A stretch of DNA of 64,000 bases, from positions 2,852,001 through 2,916,000 of the forward strand of contig CBDCMW010000002.1 in NCBI GenBank assembly GCA_965219165.1, in the 5' to 3' direction. This document shows positions 1 through 8,422 of this stretch, one piece after another. Under the pieces are notes generated by a model. The model ran no database searches. It was not told where the DNA came from and saw only the letters and a program-made list of their open reading frames with translations. Within the stretch, counting starts at the first letter, position 1. Each line of letters begins with the position of its first letter. A program made the translations under genes and the position numbers. This DNA is from Aldehydirespirator sp965219165 (GTDB taxonomy: Bacteria > Actinomycetota > Acidimicrobiia > Acidimicrobiales > Aldehydirespiratoraceae).

Positions 1-8
1 ACTCTGAC

Positions 9-662
9 GTGGCCGATCGCGCATCCGTCCCCACTCGCGACAAGATTCTCCAGGTTGCGTCGCACCTGTTCGCGAAGCGAGGGTTCCATGGGACCTCGAC
101 GCGCGAAATCGCGGCGCAGGTGGGAATCCGGCAGCCGTCGCTCTTCCATCACTTCTCGTCCAAGGTAGAGATCATGGCCGAACTGCAACGATTCGAGTTC
201 GAGACCAGCATCCGGATTCTCGACGCCGCCAGTCACCGCGACGGATCTCCCGCGGTCCGCCTGTTCTGCGCCCTGTTCCTCGACCTGCGAAGAATGATGG
301 AGGAGCCCTATGACTTCACCTGCACGACCGCGGCCGAGGTGCTCAACGAGCCGGCTCTGGCCGACCAGCGCGTCCTGTGGGATCGCATCATGAGCACCCA
401 GGCCGCCTTGATCGCCGAGGGCACCGCCGCGGGCGAGCTGATCGATCTGGATTCGGACTTCGCCAACCACGGCGTCGACTGGCTCATCGAGGGAGCCCTC
501 GTCGACGCCAGCCGGCGCGAGGATCTGGACCCCGTTGAGTTCGCCGACCAGGTGGCGTCGTTCGCGCTGCGCGCCCTGCTCGCCAACCACACCCATTGGG
601 ACCAGCTCCGCGCCGAGGGGCTCGCGCTGGCCGAGACCATAGGAGCCGCGGCGGATCTGTGA
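9..662 (+). CDS. TetR/AcrR-family transcriptional regulator
   Basis: This 217-residue protein starts at a GTG and has the TetR layout: an N-terminal helix-turn-helix (about residues 10-56, with TREIAAQVGIRQPSLFHHF as the recognition region) followed by a divergent helical ligand-binding domain. Such proteins usually repress a nearby operon until a small ligand binds. Its stop codon is directly back to back with the stop of the convergent aminotransferase gene. The only strong palindrome nearby, at 3553-3574, overlaps the promoter of the amidase/aminotransferase pair, so that pair is the likely target. The ligand cannot be read from the sequence. Only eight bases precede the gene, so its own promoter lies outside the window. 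Confidence 0.9.
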   Translation: MADRASVPTRDKILQVASHLFAKRGFHGTSTREIAAQVGIRQPSLFHHFSSKVEIMAELQRFEFETSIRILDAASHRDGSPAVRLFCALFLDLRRMMEEPYDFTCTTAAEVLNEPALADQRVLWDRIMSTQAALIAEGTAAGELIDLDSDFANHGVDWLIEGALVDASRREDLDPVEFADQVASFALRALLANHTHWDQLRAEGLALAETIGAAADL

Positions 663-2132
663 TCAGCCGTGGCCGGCCGCGTCCAGTTCGGCGCGGGCCG
701 CGATGATCGCCTCCCGCAGCCGGTTGACGACGGCATCGACATCGTCGTGCGTGATGACCAGCGGCGGCGACATGACATTGAGGTTCTCGATGGGCCTGAC
801 GATCAGGCCGAGGGCGTCGGCCTGGTTCGACACCCGCTTGCCTACAGCCAGCTCTTCGGGATACGGGCGCTTGTCGGCCCGGTCGGCCACGAACTCGACG
901 CACGCCATGAGGTGGAAGCCCCGCACATCGCCTACCATCGGAAGGTCGGCCAGGGTTGCGAGCTGCTCCATGAAGTACGGGCCGACCGACCGCACATGCT
1001 GCAGGAGATCCTCGCGCTCGATGATCTCGATGTTCTTGAGCGCGGCCGCGCAAGAGACCGGATGGGCCGAGTAGGTGTAGCCGACAGCGAAACACCGCCC
1101 TTGGCCGGGCTCGGAGATGACGTCGAAGATCTCGTCCGTGAACAGCATGGCCCCCAGGGGCACATATCCTGAGGTCAGCCCCTTGGCCGTGGTCAGGATG
1201 TCGGGGCGGATGCCGTAGAGGGACTCCGACACGAACCACTCCCCGAGACGGCCGAAGCCGGTGACGACCTCGTCGGATACGTACAGGATCCCGTGGCGCC
1301 GGCAGAACTCCCACATACGTGGCAGATAGTCCGCCGGGGGCATGATCACGCCCCCCGAGCCCATGACCGGCTCGGCGAACAGTGCGGCCACATGGCCCGG
1401 CCCGCCCAGCTCGTCCACCTTCGCCTCGAGCTCGGCGATCAGGTCGTCGGCGAACTCCTGCTCGGTCCTGCCTCGGCCGTAGCGATAGTGGTTGGGCGAA
1501 CTGAGGTGATGGATGGTCTCGGTGATGAACTGGAACTCCGGCACCCTGTCCCCGGGCTTGCCGCTCAGGGACGCAGCCGCCAGCGTGGTCCCGTGGTAGG
1601 AGTCGACCCGGCTGAGGATGTGGCGGCGCTTCGGTTCGTCCCTCACCGCCCAGTAGAACTGGACCAAGCGCAGCGCGGCGTCGTTCGCGGTGGAGCCGCC
1701 GCAGGTGAAGAAGGCGTGGTTCAGCGAGCCCGGGGCCAGAGACGCCAGCCGCTCGGCCAGCTCCACGGCACAGACGTTGGTCATGTCGGTGAAGGGGTTG
1801 GCGTACGCCAGGTCACGCACCTGCTCGGCGATCGCGGCCGCCATCTCCTCCCGGCCGAGCCCGATGTTGGTGCACCACATCCCGCCCACTGCGTCGAGAT
1901 ACTCGTTGCCGTCGGTGTCAACGAGCCGCGCTCCCGCGCCGCGGGCCACCGCCAGGGCCGGGTCCACCAGGTAGGTGTCGAACAGTTGGAAGGGGTGGAG
2001 ATGGTGCCGCTGGTCGGAGGCCACGATGCTGGCCGTCGATCGACCCGTCGCCCACCTGCGGGGTCCTTCAGACCGCTGTGAGGGCCCGCCGCCTGGCATC
2101 TGGCCGCCGTCAGGCGTGGAAGCCCCTCTCAT
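663..2132 (-). CDS. Class III PLP-dependent aminotransferase (omega-amino acid/polyamine type)
   Basis: The protein (489 residues) is a fold-type I, class III aminotransferase. The PLP lysine lies in TTAKGLTSGYVPLGA (about residue 317), preceded by the DEVVTGFGR motif and the CGGSTANDAALR and YHGTTLAAASLSG segments of the cofactor site. The family moves an amino group from an omega-amino acid, diamine or taurine to pyruvate or a similar acceptor; the sequence looks closest to putrescine- or taurine-type enzymes, but the substrate is not certain. The ATG at 2132 overlaps the amidase stop as ATGA, so the two are translationally coupled. Reading is open further upstream, but that part is antisense-like and overlaps the amidase. 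The pairing suggests release of an amine from an amide followed by transamination. Confidence 0.9.
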   Translation of the reverse strand: MRGASTPDGGQMPGGGPSQRSEGPRRWATGRSTASIVASDQRHHLHPFQLFDTYLVDPALAVARGAGARLVDTDGNEYLDAVGGMWCTNIGLGREEMAAAIAEQVRDLAYANPFTDMTNVCAVELAERLASLAPGSLNHAFFTCGGSTANDAALRLVQFYWAVRDEPKRRHILSRVDSYHGTTLAAASLSGKPGDRVPEFQFITETIHHLSSPNHYRYGRGRTEQEFADDLIAELEAKVDELGGPGHVAALFAEPVMGSGGVIMPPADYLPRMWEFCRRHGILYVSDEVVTGFGRLGEWFVSESLYGIRPDILTTAKGLTSGYVPLGAMLFTDEIFDVISEPGQGRCFAVGYTYSAHPVSCAAALKNIEIIEREDLLQHVRSVGPYFMEQLATLADLPMVGDVRGFHLMACVEFVADRADKRPYPEELAVGKRVSNQADALGLIVRPIENLNVMSPPLVITHDDVDAVVNRLREAIIAARAELDAAGHG

Positions 2133-3547
2133 GACGGCCGGTGCCGGTCGTAGAAGTTCCCCTCGGCCTGCTCGTAGGCGGCGGCCACCCGGAACGGCAC
2201 GAGGTCGGCGTGGGCGGGCCCGACGATCTGCATGCCGATGGGCACGCCCGTCGATGGGGCGATCCCGATCGGGATGCTCATGACGGGAAGGCGGCCGAGC
2301 ACATTGAACGGATAAGTCAGCAGGTCCTTCAGCACTGCCAGGGGCTCTGACGCGGTGCCCGACTCGGGGTGGCCGAGATCGGCGGGGATGTCGGTGCGAG
2401 TCGATGTCGGGCAGATGAGGGCCTGGCAGCCCGCGCCGAACACTTTGCTCTGCATGGTCGCGTGCATGCGGTCCCCGTACCGCCAGCTCTGCTGCCATCG
2501 GACGACGGGCACCGGCGGCTCGTCGAGGTAGCTCCGGATGTAGGGGGTGAGCAGGGACCGGTCAGCGCCGTCGGGCAGCGACGCCTCCAGGACCGATCGG
2601 GATTGGAACGCCAGATGGGTCATCGCGACGTCCAGAACCTCGTCGGTCCAGCCCAGGTCCACCTCATCGACTTCGACGCCGGCGGATCGGAGGGCGTCGG
2701 CGGCTTCGTCGAGCGCGGCCTCTACCTCCTCGGTGACTTCGAAGTAGCCGAGGTCCCTGCTCAAGGCCACTCGCATGCCCTGGCCCGGCGGAACCGGAAC
2801 CGGCAGCTCCAGCCGCTCCAGCGAGAACATGTCAGTGTCGAGGGGACCGGATATGGCGTTCTCGAACAGCGCGACATCGTCGACGCTGCGCCCCAGGGGG
2901 CCGGACGCGGCGTAGGGCTCCCGGTTCCAGGGCCAGAACTCGGGCACTCGTCCCCACGGCGGCTTGAAGCCGACCAGGCCGTTCATCGCGGCCGGGATGC
3001 GGATCGATCCGGCGATGTCCGATCCCGTGGCGAGCGTCGAGGTCCCTGCAGCCAGGCTTGCCCCGGAGCCTCCCGAGGACCCCCCGCAGGTCATGGCCGG
3101 ATTCCAGGGATTGCGGGTGACACCGTGCAGGAACGTCCATGTCACCGCGGCCATCGAGAACTCCGGGGTGGCGGTGCGAGCATGCACGATGCCGCCTGCG
3201 TCGAGGACCCGCTCGGCGATCGGGTCGGTATCGTCGGCCACGTCGTCAGCGAACAGCACCGACCCCTGGGTGGTGCGCTGCCCGGCGATGCGAGGCTCGT
3301 CCTTGACCGCGACCGCGAGACCCTCCAGCAGCCGGGCCTCTCCGCGGGCGTAGGCGTCCGCGGCCTCGCCAGCGTGGGCGAGAGCGGAATCGAAGTAGGT
3401 GTCGGTGAACGCGTTCAGGACGGGCTCAGTTGCCTCGGCACGGTCGATAATCGCCGCGAGTACCTCGCGGGGCGACAGCTCTTTGGAGCGGAAGCGCCGG
3501 ATCGCCTCCCGAGCGCCGATGTAGGCCAGGTCGTTCTCAGCCGCCAT
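2129..3547 (-). CDS. Amidase (amidase-signature family)
   Basis: The 472-residue protein has all three residues of the Ser-cisSer-Lys triad: Lys82 (AVAVKDEP), Ser157 in the glycine/serine-rich loop GGSSGGSG, and nucleophile Ser181 in GSDIAGSIRIP; the spacings of 75 and 24 match the family. Members hydrolyse amides to an acid and an amine or ammonia; they also include GatA, but no gatB or gatC is adjacent, so a free amidase acting on a small metabolite is more likely. It is the first gene of a two-gene unit with the aminotransferase. The ATG at 3547 begins six bases after a good -10 hexamer, which indicates a leaderless mRNA. Confidence 0.92.
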   Translation of the reverse strand: MAAENDLAYIGAREAIRRFRSKELSPREVLAAIIDRAEATEPVLNAFTDTYFDSALAHAGEAADAYARGEARLLEGLAVAVKDEPRIAGQRTTQGSVLFADDVADDTDPIAERVLDAGGIVHARTATPEFSMAAVTWTFLHGVTRNPWNPAMTCGGSSGGSGASLAAGTSTLATGSDIAGSIRIPAAMNGLVGFKPPWGRVPEFWPWNREPYAASGPLGRSVDDVALFENAISGPLDTDMFSLERLELPVPVPPGQGMRVALSRDLGYFEVTEEVEAALDEAADALRSAGVEVDEVDLGWTDEVLDVAMTHLAFQSRSVLEASLPDGADRSLLTPYIRSYLDEPPVPVVRWQQSWRYGDRMHATMQSKVFGAGCQALICPTSTRTDIPADLGHPESGTASEPLAVLKDLLTYPFNVLGRLPVMSIPIGIAPSTGVPIGMQIVGPAHADLVPFRVAAAYEQAEGNFYDRHRPS

Positions 3548-3583
3548 CGAGTCAACCTATCGCACGATAGGTTGTGGTGGCAA
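3548..3583 (-). promoter_or_regulatory. Leaderless promoter of the amidase/aminotransferase unit
   Basis: On the minus strand a TTGCCA -35 element (3578-3583) is followed after 18 bases by TAGGTT (3554-3559) as -10, and six bases later by the amidase ATG. This spacing is typical of actinobacterial leaderless transcripts, where the start codon is also the transcription start. No Shine-Dalgarno sequence fits in the gap. Confidence 0.6.
3553..3574. promoter_or_regulatory. Palindromic operator, probable TetR-family binding site
   Basis: Two perfect 10-base arms, CAACCTATCG and CGATAGGTTG, flank a 2-base centre (CA). The site covers the -10 element and most of the spacer of the amidase promoter, so a bound repressor would block RNA polymerase. 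Size and symmetry fit a TetR-family operator. The regulator gene at 9-662 is the obvious candidate to bind it. Repression by that protein is inferred. Confidence 0.65.
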
Positions 3584-3678
3584 CCGGTCCCGCTCCTCGA
3601 TGACCGGCCCGTCGGGCCGCCTCCCGATGATCCCACCGGCCCTGGGCCGTGGGGCCGCGGGCCCGAGAAGGCGCCGGG

Positions 3679-5046
3679 TTACGGTCTTCGTCGGCGTGAG
3701 CCCTCACCGCGAGGCTCAGCGGGGCCAGGGCGCCGCTGGCCGGGCCAGCGCTCGGCCAGGGCGTCCTCGGCGCCGTGGTCGGACGGCTCGTAGTAGACGT
3801 TGCCTGCGACCTCGGCGGGCCTGTGCTGCTGGGCGGTCCATCCTGTGGGGTCGTCGTGGGGGTAGCGGTATCCCTCGCCGTGGCCCAGCGACTGGGCGCC
3901 CTGGTAGTGCGCGTCGCGCAAGTGCATGGGCACCTCGCCCGCGCCCGCGATCCTGGCGTCGGCCGCGGCCCGGCCCAGCGCCACGTACACCCGGTTGGAT
4001 TTGGGTGCGGTGGCCAGGCGCACCACGGCGTGGGCCAGGTTGAGCTGGGCCTCGGGCAAGCCGATGTACTCCACGGCTCGGGCCGCAGCATCGGCCACCA
4101 ACAGCGCTCCGTCGTCGGCGAGGCCGATGTCCTCGGATGCGAGGATCACCAGCCTTCGGGCGATGAAGCGAGGATCCTCGCCCGCCTCCAGCATCCGGGC
4201 CAGCCAGTACAGGCCCGCGTCGGCGTCGGAGCCCCGGATGCTCTTTATGAAGGCGCTGATGATGTCGTAGTGGCCGTCGCGGCCATAGTGCACGGCCTTG
4301 GCGTCAGCCGCGGCCTCAGCGTCCGCCAGGGTCACGTGGGTCGGGCCCGGTGAGGAGGTACCGGATCTCGCTCCGTCCCGGCGGCCGGCCAGCGCCACCG
4401 CCACCTCTATTCCGGTGAGGGCGTGGCGACCATCGCCTCCGCTGCGGGCGGCAAGGTGCTCCACGGCGGCCTCGTCGGCGGTGGCGGACTCCGCGGCCAG
4501 GCCGCGGCGCACCAACTCCACCAGAGACTCGGCATCGAGCGGATTCAGGCGGAACAGCGTGGAGCGGGACATCAACGGCGGGTTCACCTCGAAGTGCGGG
4601 TTCTCGGTGGTGGCGCCGACCAGCACGATCAGGCCGTCCTCCACCGCGGGCAGCAGGGCGTCCTGCTGGGCCTTGTTGAAGCGGTGGACCTCGTCGAGGA
4701 ACAGGATCGTGCCGGTGCCCTGGGTGCCGAGACGGTCCCGGGCCCGCTCGATCACGGCCCGCGCGTCCTTGACCCCGGCGGTCACTGCCGAGAGTTCCTC
4801 GAAGGCCTTGGCCGTGGTGAGGGCCACCACCCGGGCCAGCGTGGTCTTGCCCGTGCCCGGCGGTCCCCACAGGATCACCGACGACAGCCGGTCGGATTCG
4901 ATCAGCTCCCGCAGCGGGCGTCCCGACCCGACCAGGTGGTCCTGGCCCACGATCTCGTCGAGCGTGCGAGGCCGCAGCCGGGCCGCCAGCGGCGCCCTCC
5001 GGTGCAGACGCTCGGCGGCAGCCGCATCGAACAGGTCACCCGCCAC
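3679..5046 (-). CDS. rarA: Replication-associated recombination protein RarA (MgsA), AAA+ ATPase
   Basis: The 455-residue AAA+ protein has Walker A GPPGTGKTT (about 61-69), Walker B TILFLDEVHRF (about 113-123), sensor 1 GATTENPHF, and the C-terminal clamp-loader-like part typical of RarA, with the late RGSDADAGLYWLARML segment of the tetramerisation region. RarA acts at stalled replication forks with RecA and SSB. Length is normal for the family. It is the last gene of the long leftward block, 33 bases downstream of aspS, as in several other actinobacteria. Confidence 0.93.
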   Translation of the reverse strand: MAGDLFDAAAAERLHRRAPLAARLRPRTLDEIVGQDHLVGSGRPLRELIESDRLSSVILWGPPGTGKTTLARVVALTTAKAFEELSAVTAGVKDARAVIERARDRLGTQGTGTILFLDEVHRFNKAQQDALLPAVEDGLIVLVGATTENPHFEVNPPLMSRSTLFRLNPLDAESLVELVRRGLAAESATADEAAVEHLAARSGGDGRHALTGIEVAVALAGRRDGARSGTSSPGPTHVTLADAEAAADAKAVHYGRDGHYDIISAFIKSIRGSDADAGLYWLARMLEAGEDPRFIARRLVILASEDIGLADDGALLVADAAARAVEYIGLPEAQLNLAHAVVRLATAPKSNRVYVALGRAAADARIAGAGEVPMHLRDAHYQGAQSLGHGEGYRYPHDDPTGWTAQQHRPAEVAGNVYYEPSDHGAEDALAERWPGQRRPGPAEPRGEGSRRRRP

Positions 5047-5079
5047 GCCCCCGACCCTACGCGCTGGGGCCTCGTTCCC

Positions 5080-6861
5080 TCAGGCGGGGGGCAGTACTCG
5101 CAGGCCTAGCTCTTGGAGGTGGGTCTCGGCTATGGGGCTGGGGGCGCCGCTGAGGGGATCGGTGCCGGACTGGGTCTTGGGGAAGGCGATCACCTCGCGG
5201 ATGTTCTCCTCCCCCACCAGCAGGGCGGCCAGGCGGTCGAGGCCAACCGCGAAGCCGGCGTGGGGCGGGGCGCCGTAGCGGAAGGCGTCGAGCAGGAAGC
5301 CGAAGCGTTCCTGGGCGTCGTCGGGGACGATGCCCAGGACCTCGAAGATGCGCTGCTGGACGTCTCGGCGATGGATCCTCACGCTGCCCGAGCCGAGCTC
5401 CCAGCCGTTGAGCACCAGGTCGTAGGCCTGGCTGCGAACGTTGAGCAGGGCCTCGCCCTCAGGCGGTCCGTCCGTCGACATGAGCATCCGCAGGTCGTCG
5501 ATGTGGGGCATCGTGAACGGATGATGCGACGGGATGGGATCGCCATTGGCGCTGAGGGCCTCGAACAGCGGGAAGTCCAGAACCCACAGGTAGTTGAAGC
5601 TTCCGTCGTTGACCGGTGGGCGGCCCAGCTCCAGGCGCAGCAGTCCCAGCACATGGCGCACCACCGGCCGACTGTCGGCCACCAGGAACACCATGTCGCC
5701 CGGCCGGGCCTCCAGGGCGTCGATCACCCCTGCCGCCTCGGTGACCGAGAGGAACTTGGCCACGCCTCCGTCGAGGGCTGAGCCGATGCTGACTGGAGAT
5801 TGCACCACCCTCATCCAGGCCAGGCCCTTGGCGCCCCAGCGCTGGCAGGTGGCGACCAGGTCGTCGACGCGGCTGCGAGGCAGGGTCTCGGCGCCGCCTT
5901 CGAGGCAGATCCCCTTCACGCAGGGCGCCTGGAACACCCGGGCCTGAGTGTCGGCGAAGATCGGGGTCAGCTCGGCCAGCTCCATGCCGAAGCGGGTGTC
6001 GGGCTTGTCGGAGCCGAAGCGCTCCATGGCGTCGTGCCAGGTCATGCGATTGAACTCGCCCGGGTCGTGCCCGGCGACCTCCACGGTGGCCGCAGCCACC
6101 GCCCTCGACACGAAGCCGAGCACATCCTCGCGGTCCACGAACGATGCCTCCACGTCGAGCTGGGAGAACTCGAACTGGCGGTCGGCCCGCAGGTCCTCGT
6201 CGCGCAGGCAGCGGGCGATCTGGTAGTAGCGGTCGACGCCGCCCACCATGGTGAGCTGCTTGAAGATCTGCGGGCTCTGGGGCAGGGCGTAGAACGAGCC
6301 GGGCTCCTTGCGGGACGGAACCACGAAGTCGCGGGCTCCCTCGGGGGTGGAGGCGATGAGCATGGGGGTCTCCACCTCGACGAAGCCCTGTGAGTCCATG
6401 GCCTCGCGGATAGCCCGGTTGACGGCGGCCCTGGACCTGAGGTTGCGCTGCATGCGGGGCTTGCGCAGGTCCACGTAGCGGTGCCGCAGCCGCAGCGTCT
6501 CGTCCACGTCGGTGCGCTCGTCGAGCGGGAACGGCGGCGACTCGGCCCGCGACAGCAGCTCGACTTCGCACTCGTGCAGCTCGACCTCGCCGGTGGCCAG
6601 CGCCGGGTTGGCCGTGCCCTCGGGCCGCAGCCGCACCGTGCCGGTGATGCGCACGACGTACTCCGAGCGCAGGTCGCGGGCGCCGTCCACCACGCACTGC
6701 AGCACGCCACTGTGGTCCCTCAGGTCCACGAACGCGAGATGCTCGCTGTGCTCACGACGGCGGTCGACCCAGCCGCACACCGTCACGGTGCGGCCCTTGT
6801 CGCCAGGGCGGAGACGGCCGCACAGGTCGGTCCGCATGGCAGTGGAGTCGATCCCGGTCAT
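5080..6861 (-). CDS. aspS: Aspartyl-tRNA synthetase
   Basis: The 593-residue class II synthetase charges tRNA-Asp. An N-terminal OB-fold anticodon-binding domain (about 1-110) precedes motif 1 around RHRYVDLRKPRMQ, motif 2 (CLRDEDLRADRQ), the bacterial GAD insertion, and motif 3 (GLDRLAALL) near the C-terminus. Whether it also makes Asp-tRNA-Asn cannot be decided here, since gatCAB is not in the window. A second in-frame ATG eight codons in is a possible alternative start. It lies downstream of hisS; the space between them is filled by three tandem 72-bp palindromic repeats, which would form hairpins in a joint transcript. Confidence 0.95.
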   Translation of the reverse strand: MTGIDSTAMRTDLCGRLRPGDKGRTVTVCGWVDRRREHSEHLAFVDLRDHSGVLQCVVDGARDLRSEYVVRITGTVRLRPEGTANPALATGEVELHECEVELLSRAESPPFPLDERTDVDETLRLRHRYVDLRKPRMQRNLRSRAAVNRAIREAMDSQGFVEVETPMLIASTPEGARDFVVPSRKEPGSFYALPQSPQIFKQLTMVGGVDRYYQIARCLRDEDLRADRQFEFSQLDVEASFVDREDVLGFVSRAVAAATVEVAGHDPGEFNRMTWHDAMERFGSDKPDTRFGMELAELTPIFADTQARVFQAPCVKGICLEGGAETLPRSRVDDLVATCQRWGAKGLAWMRVVQSPVSIGSALDGGVAKFLSVTEAAGVIDALEARPGDMVFLVADSRPVVRHVLGLLRLELGRPPVNDGSFNYLWVLDFPLFEALSANGDPIPSHHPFTMPHIDDLRMLMSTDGPPEGEALLNVRSQAYDLVLNGWELGSGSVRIHRRDVQQRIFEVLGIVPDDAQERFGFLLDAFRYGAPPHAGFAVGLDRLAALLVGEENIREVIAFPKTQSGTDPLSGAPSPIAETHLQELGLRVLPPA

Positions 6862-6876
6862 GTCACCAACCCACCC

Positions 6877-7080
6877 CGGAAACGGAATTGGCAGCTCTCA
6901 GTGCCCCATTGGGAGCCCAACGCTGCCAATTTCCAGAGGAGCCGACACCGGAAACGGAATTGGCAGCTCTCAGTGCCCCATTGGGAGCCCAACGCTGCCA
7001 ATTTCCAGAGGAGCCGACACCGGAAACGGAATTGGCAGCTCTCAGTGCCCCATTGGGAGCCCAACGCTGCCAATTTCCGG
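6877..7080. repeat. 72-bp palindromic tandem repeat, three copies, between hisS and aspS
   Basis: Three near-identical units start at 6877, 6949 and 7021. Each contains arms AATTGGCAGC and GCTGCCAATT (6886-6895 with 6922-6931 in the first copy) around an inner palindrome TTGGG-AG-CCCAA. The third copy ends just before the hisS stop. There are no variable spacers, so this is not a CRISPR array. In RNA each unit folds into a long hairpin, so the block could attenuate, terminate or stabilise the hisS-aspS transcript; that role is inference. Confidence 0.9.
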
Positions 7081-7087
7081 GCGGCGG

Positions 7088-8386
7088 TCACCGGGGCTCC
7101 TGTGCTGCCAACTCAGCCACCACGGAGACGACCTCATCCTGGGGCACTCGTCGCTGACCACCGCCGGGGCGCATGTCGCGCACGGTGGCGCTGCCTTCGG
7201 CCTGCTCGTCGGGGCCGATGATCACTGCGACGGTGGCCCCTGAGCGGTCGGCCCGCTTCATCTGGGCCTTCATGGACCGGCTGTCGAAGGCCCGGTCCGC
7301 GCCCAGCCCGGCCTGCCGGAGCCGGTCGCACAGCACGGCCGCGCTCTGGCCGCCGGCGATATCCACCACGAACACCTGCACCGGCGTGGGCACGTCGGTG
7401 AAGGCGCCCTCGGCGTCGCAGGCCAACAGGATGCGGTCGACGCCCAAGGCGAAGCCGATGCCCGGCGTCGCAGGCCCGCCCAGCTCCTCGACCAGCCCGT
7501 CGTAGCGCCCGCCGCCGCCCACGGCGTTCTGAGCAGTGTCGAGGGCGTCGGCCACGAACTCGAAGGCAGTGCGGGTGTAGTAGTCGAGCCCGCGCACGAG
7601 GCGAGGCGAGACCTCGTAGGCCGCTCCGAGGCTGTCGAGGCCGGCCCGTACCGCCGAGAAGTGCTCAGCGGAGGCGCCCGACAGGAAGTCGGCCATCAGC
7701 GGCGCCTCCGCGATGACCGGCTGGTCGTCGTCCCGCTTGGAGTCGAGCACCCGCAGCGGGTTGCGCTCAAGGGTGAGACGGGACTGCTCAGAGAGCTCGC
7801 CGCGCCGGCTCTGGAGATAAGCGGCCAGTGCGGCGTTATAGGCGGGCTGGCTCTCGGAATCGCCGAGGCTGTTGATCAGCAAGCGCACCCGTCGCATCCC
7901 GAGAGCCTCGTAGAAGCGCAGGCCGAGACCGATCACCTCGACGTCGGCGTGAGGATCGTCGGTTCCGAGGGTCTCCACCCCGACCTGGTCGAACTGCCGG
8001 TAACGGCCGGCCTGAGGACGTTCGTAGCGGAACTGCGGGCCGGAGTACCAGATCTTCCACGGCGGAGTCGGTCGGTGCTCGGCGAAAGCCCGGCACACGC
8101 TGGCTGTCAACTCCGGCCGCAGGGCCAGATGGCGGGGCGGGTCGCCCTTGTCGAAGAACTGGAACAACTCCTTGGTGACGACGTCGTTGGCCGCGCCCAG
8201 GCGCTGGAACACCCCGAGGTCCTCGAAGATGGGCGACTCAAGCAGCCCGAAGCCGCTGCGCTCGGCCAGATCGGCGAACACGCCCACCAGCCGCCGGCGC
8301 CGGGCCGACTCCGGCGGCAGGATGTCGCGGGTGCCCACCGGGGCGCGGAACAAGGGCTGGGCCACGACCCCCGAGGCTACCGCCAC
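7088..8386 (-). CDS. hisS: Histidyl-tRNA synthetase
   Basis: The 432-residue class II synthetase charges tRNA-His. It begins with the usual APVGTRDILP segment; HisRS motifs are present as GLDYYTRTAFEF (HisA) and GGGGRYDGLVEELGG (HisB), with motif 2 around PQFRYERPQAGRYRQFDQ and motif 3 in GIGFALGVDRI. The C-terminal part (about 335-432) is the anticodon-binding alpha/beta domain. It lies between rel and aspS, transcribed with them. Confidence 0.95.
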   Translation of the reverse strand: MAVASGVVAQPLFRAPVGTRDILPPESARRRRLVGVFADLAERSGFGLLESPIFEDLGVFQRLGAANDVVTKELFQFFDKGDPPRHLALRPELTASVCRAFAEHRPTPPWKIWYSGPQFRYERPQAGRYRQFDQVGVETLGTDDPHADVEVIGLGLRFYEALGMRRVRLLINSLGDSESQPAYNAALAAYLQSRRGELSEQSRLTLERNPLRVLDSKRDDDQPVIAEAPLMADFLSGASAEHFSAVRAGLDSLGAAYEVSPRLVRGLDYYTRTAFEFVADALDTAQNAVGGGGRYDGLVEELGGPATPGIGFALGVDRILLACDAEGAFTDVPTPVQVFVVDIAGGQSAAVLCDRLRQAGLGADRAFDSRSMKAQMKRADRSGATVAVIIGPDEQAEGSATVRDMRPGGGQRRVPQDEVVSVVAELAAQEPR

Positions 8387-8422
8387 CCCGCTGGTCCCAA
8401 GAGGGGGGCAGCCGGCGGGCGG

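Noticed and set aside
6862..8390. tRNA or T-box RNA near hisS and aspS
   Set aside because: No cloverleaf and no T-box consensus (UGGN loop with AGGGUGGNACCGCG) is present; only the palindromic repeats are.
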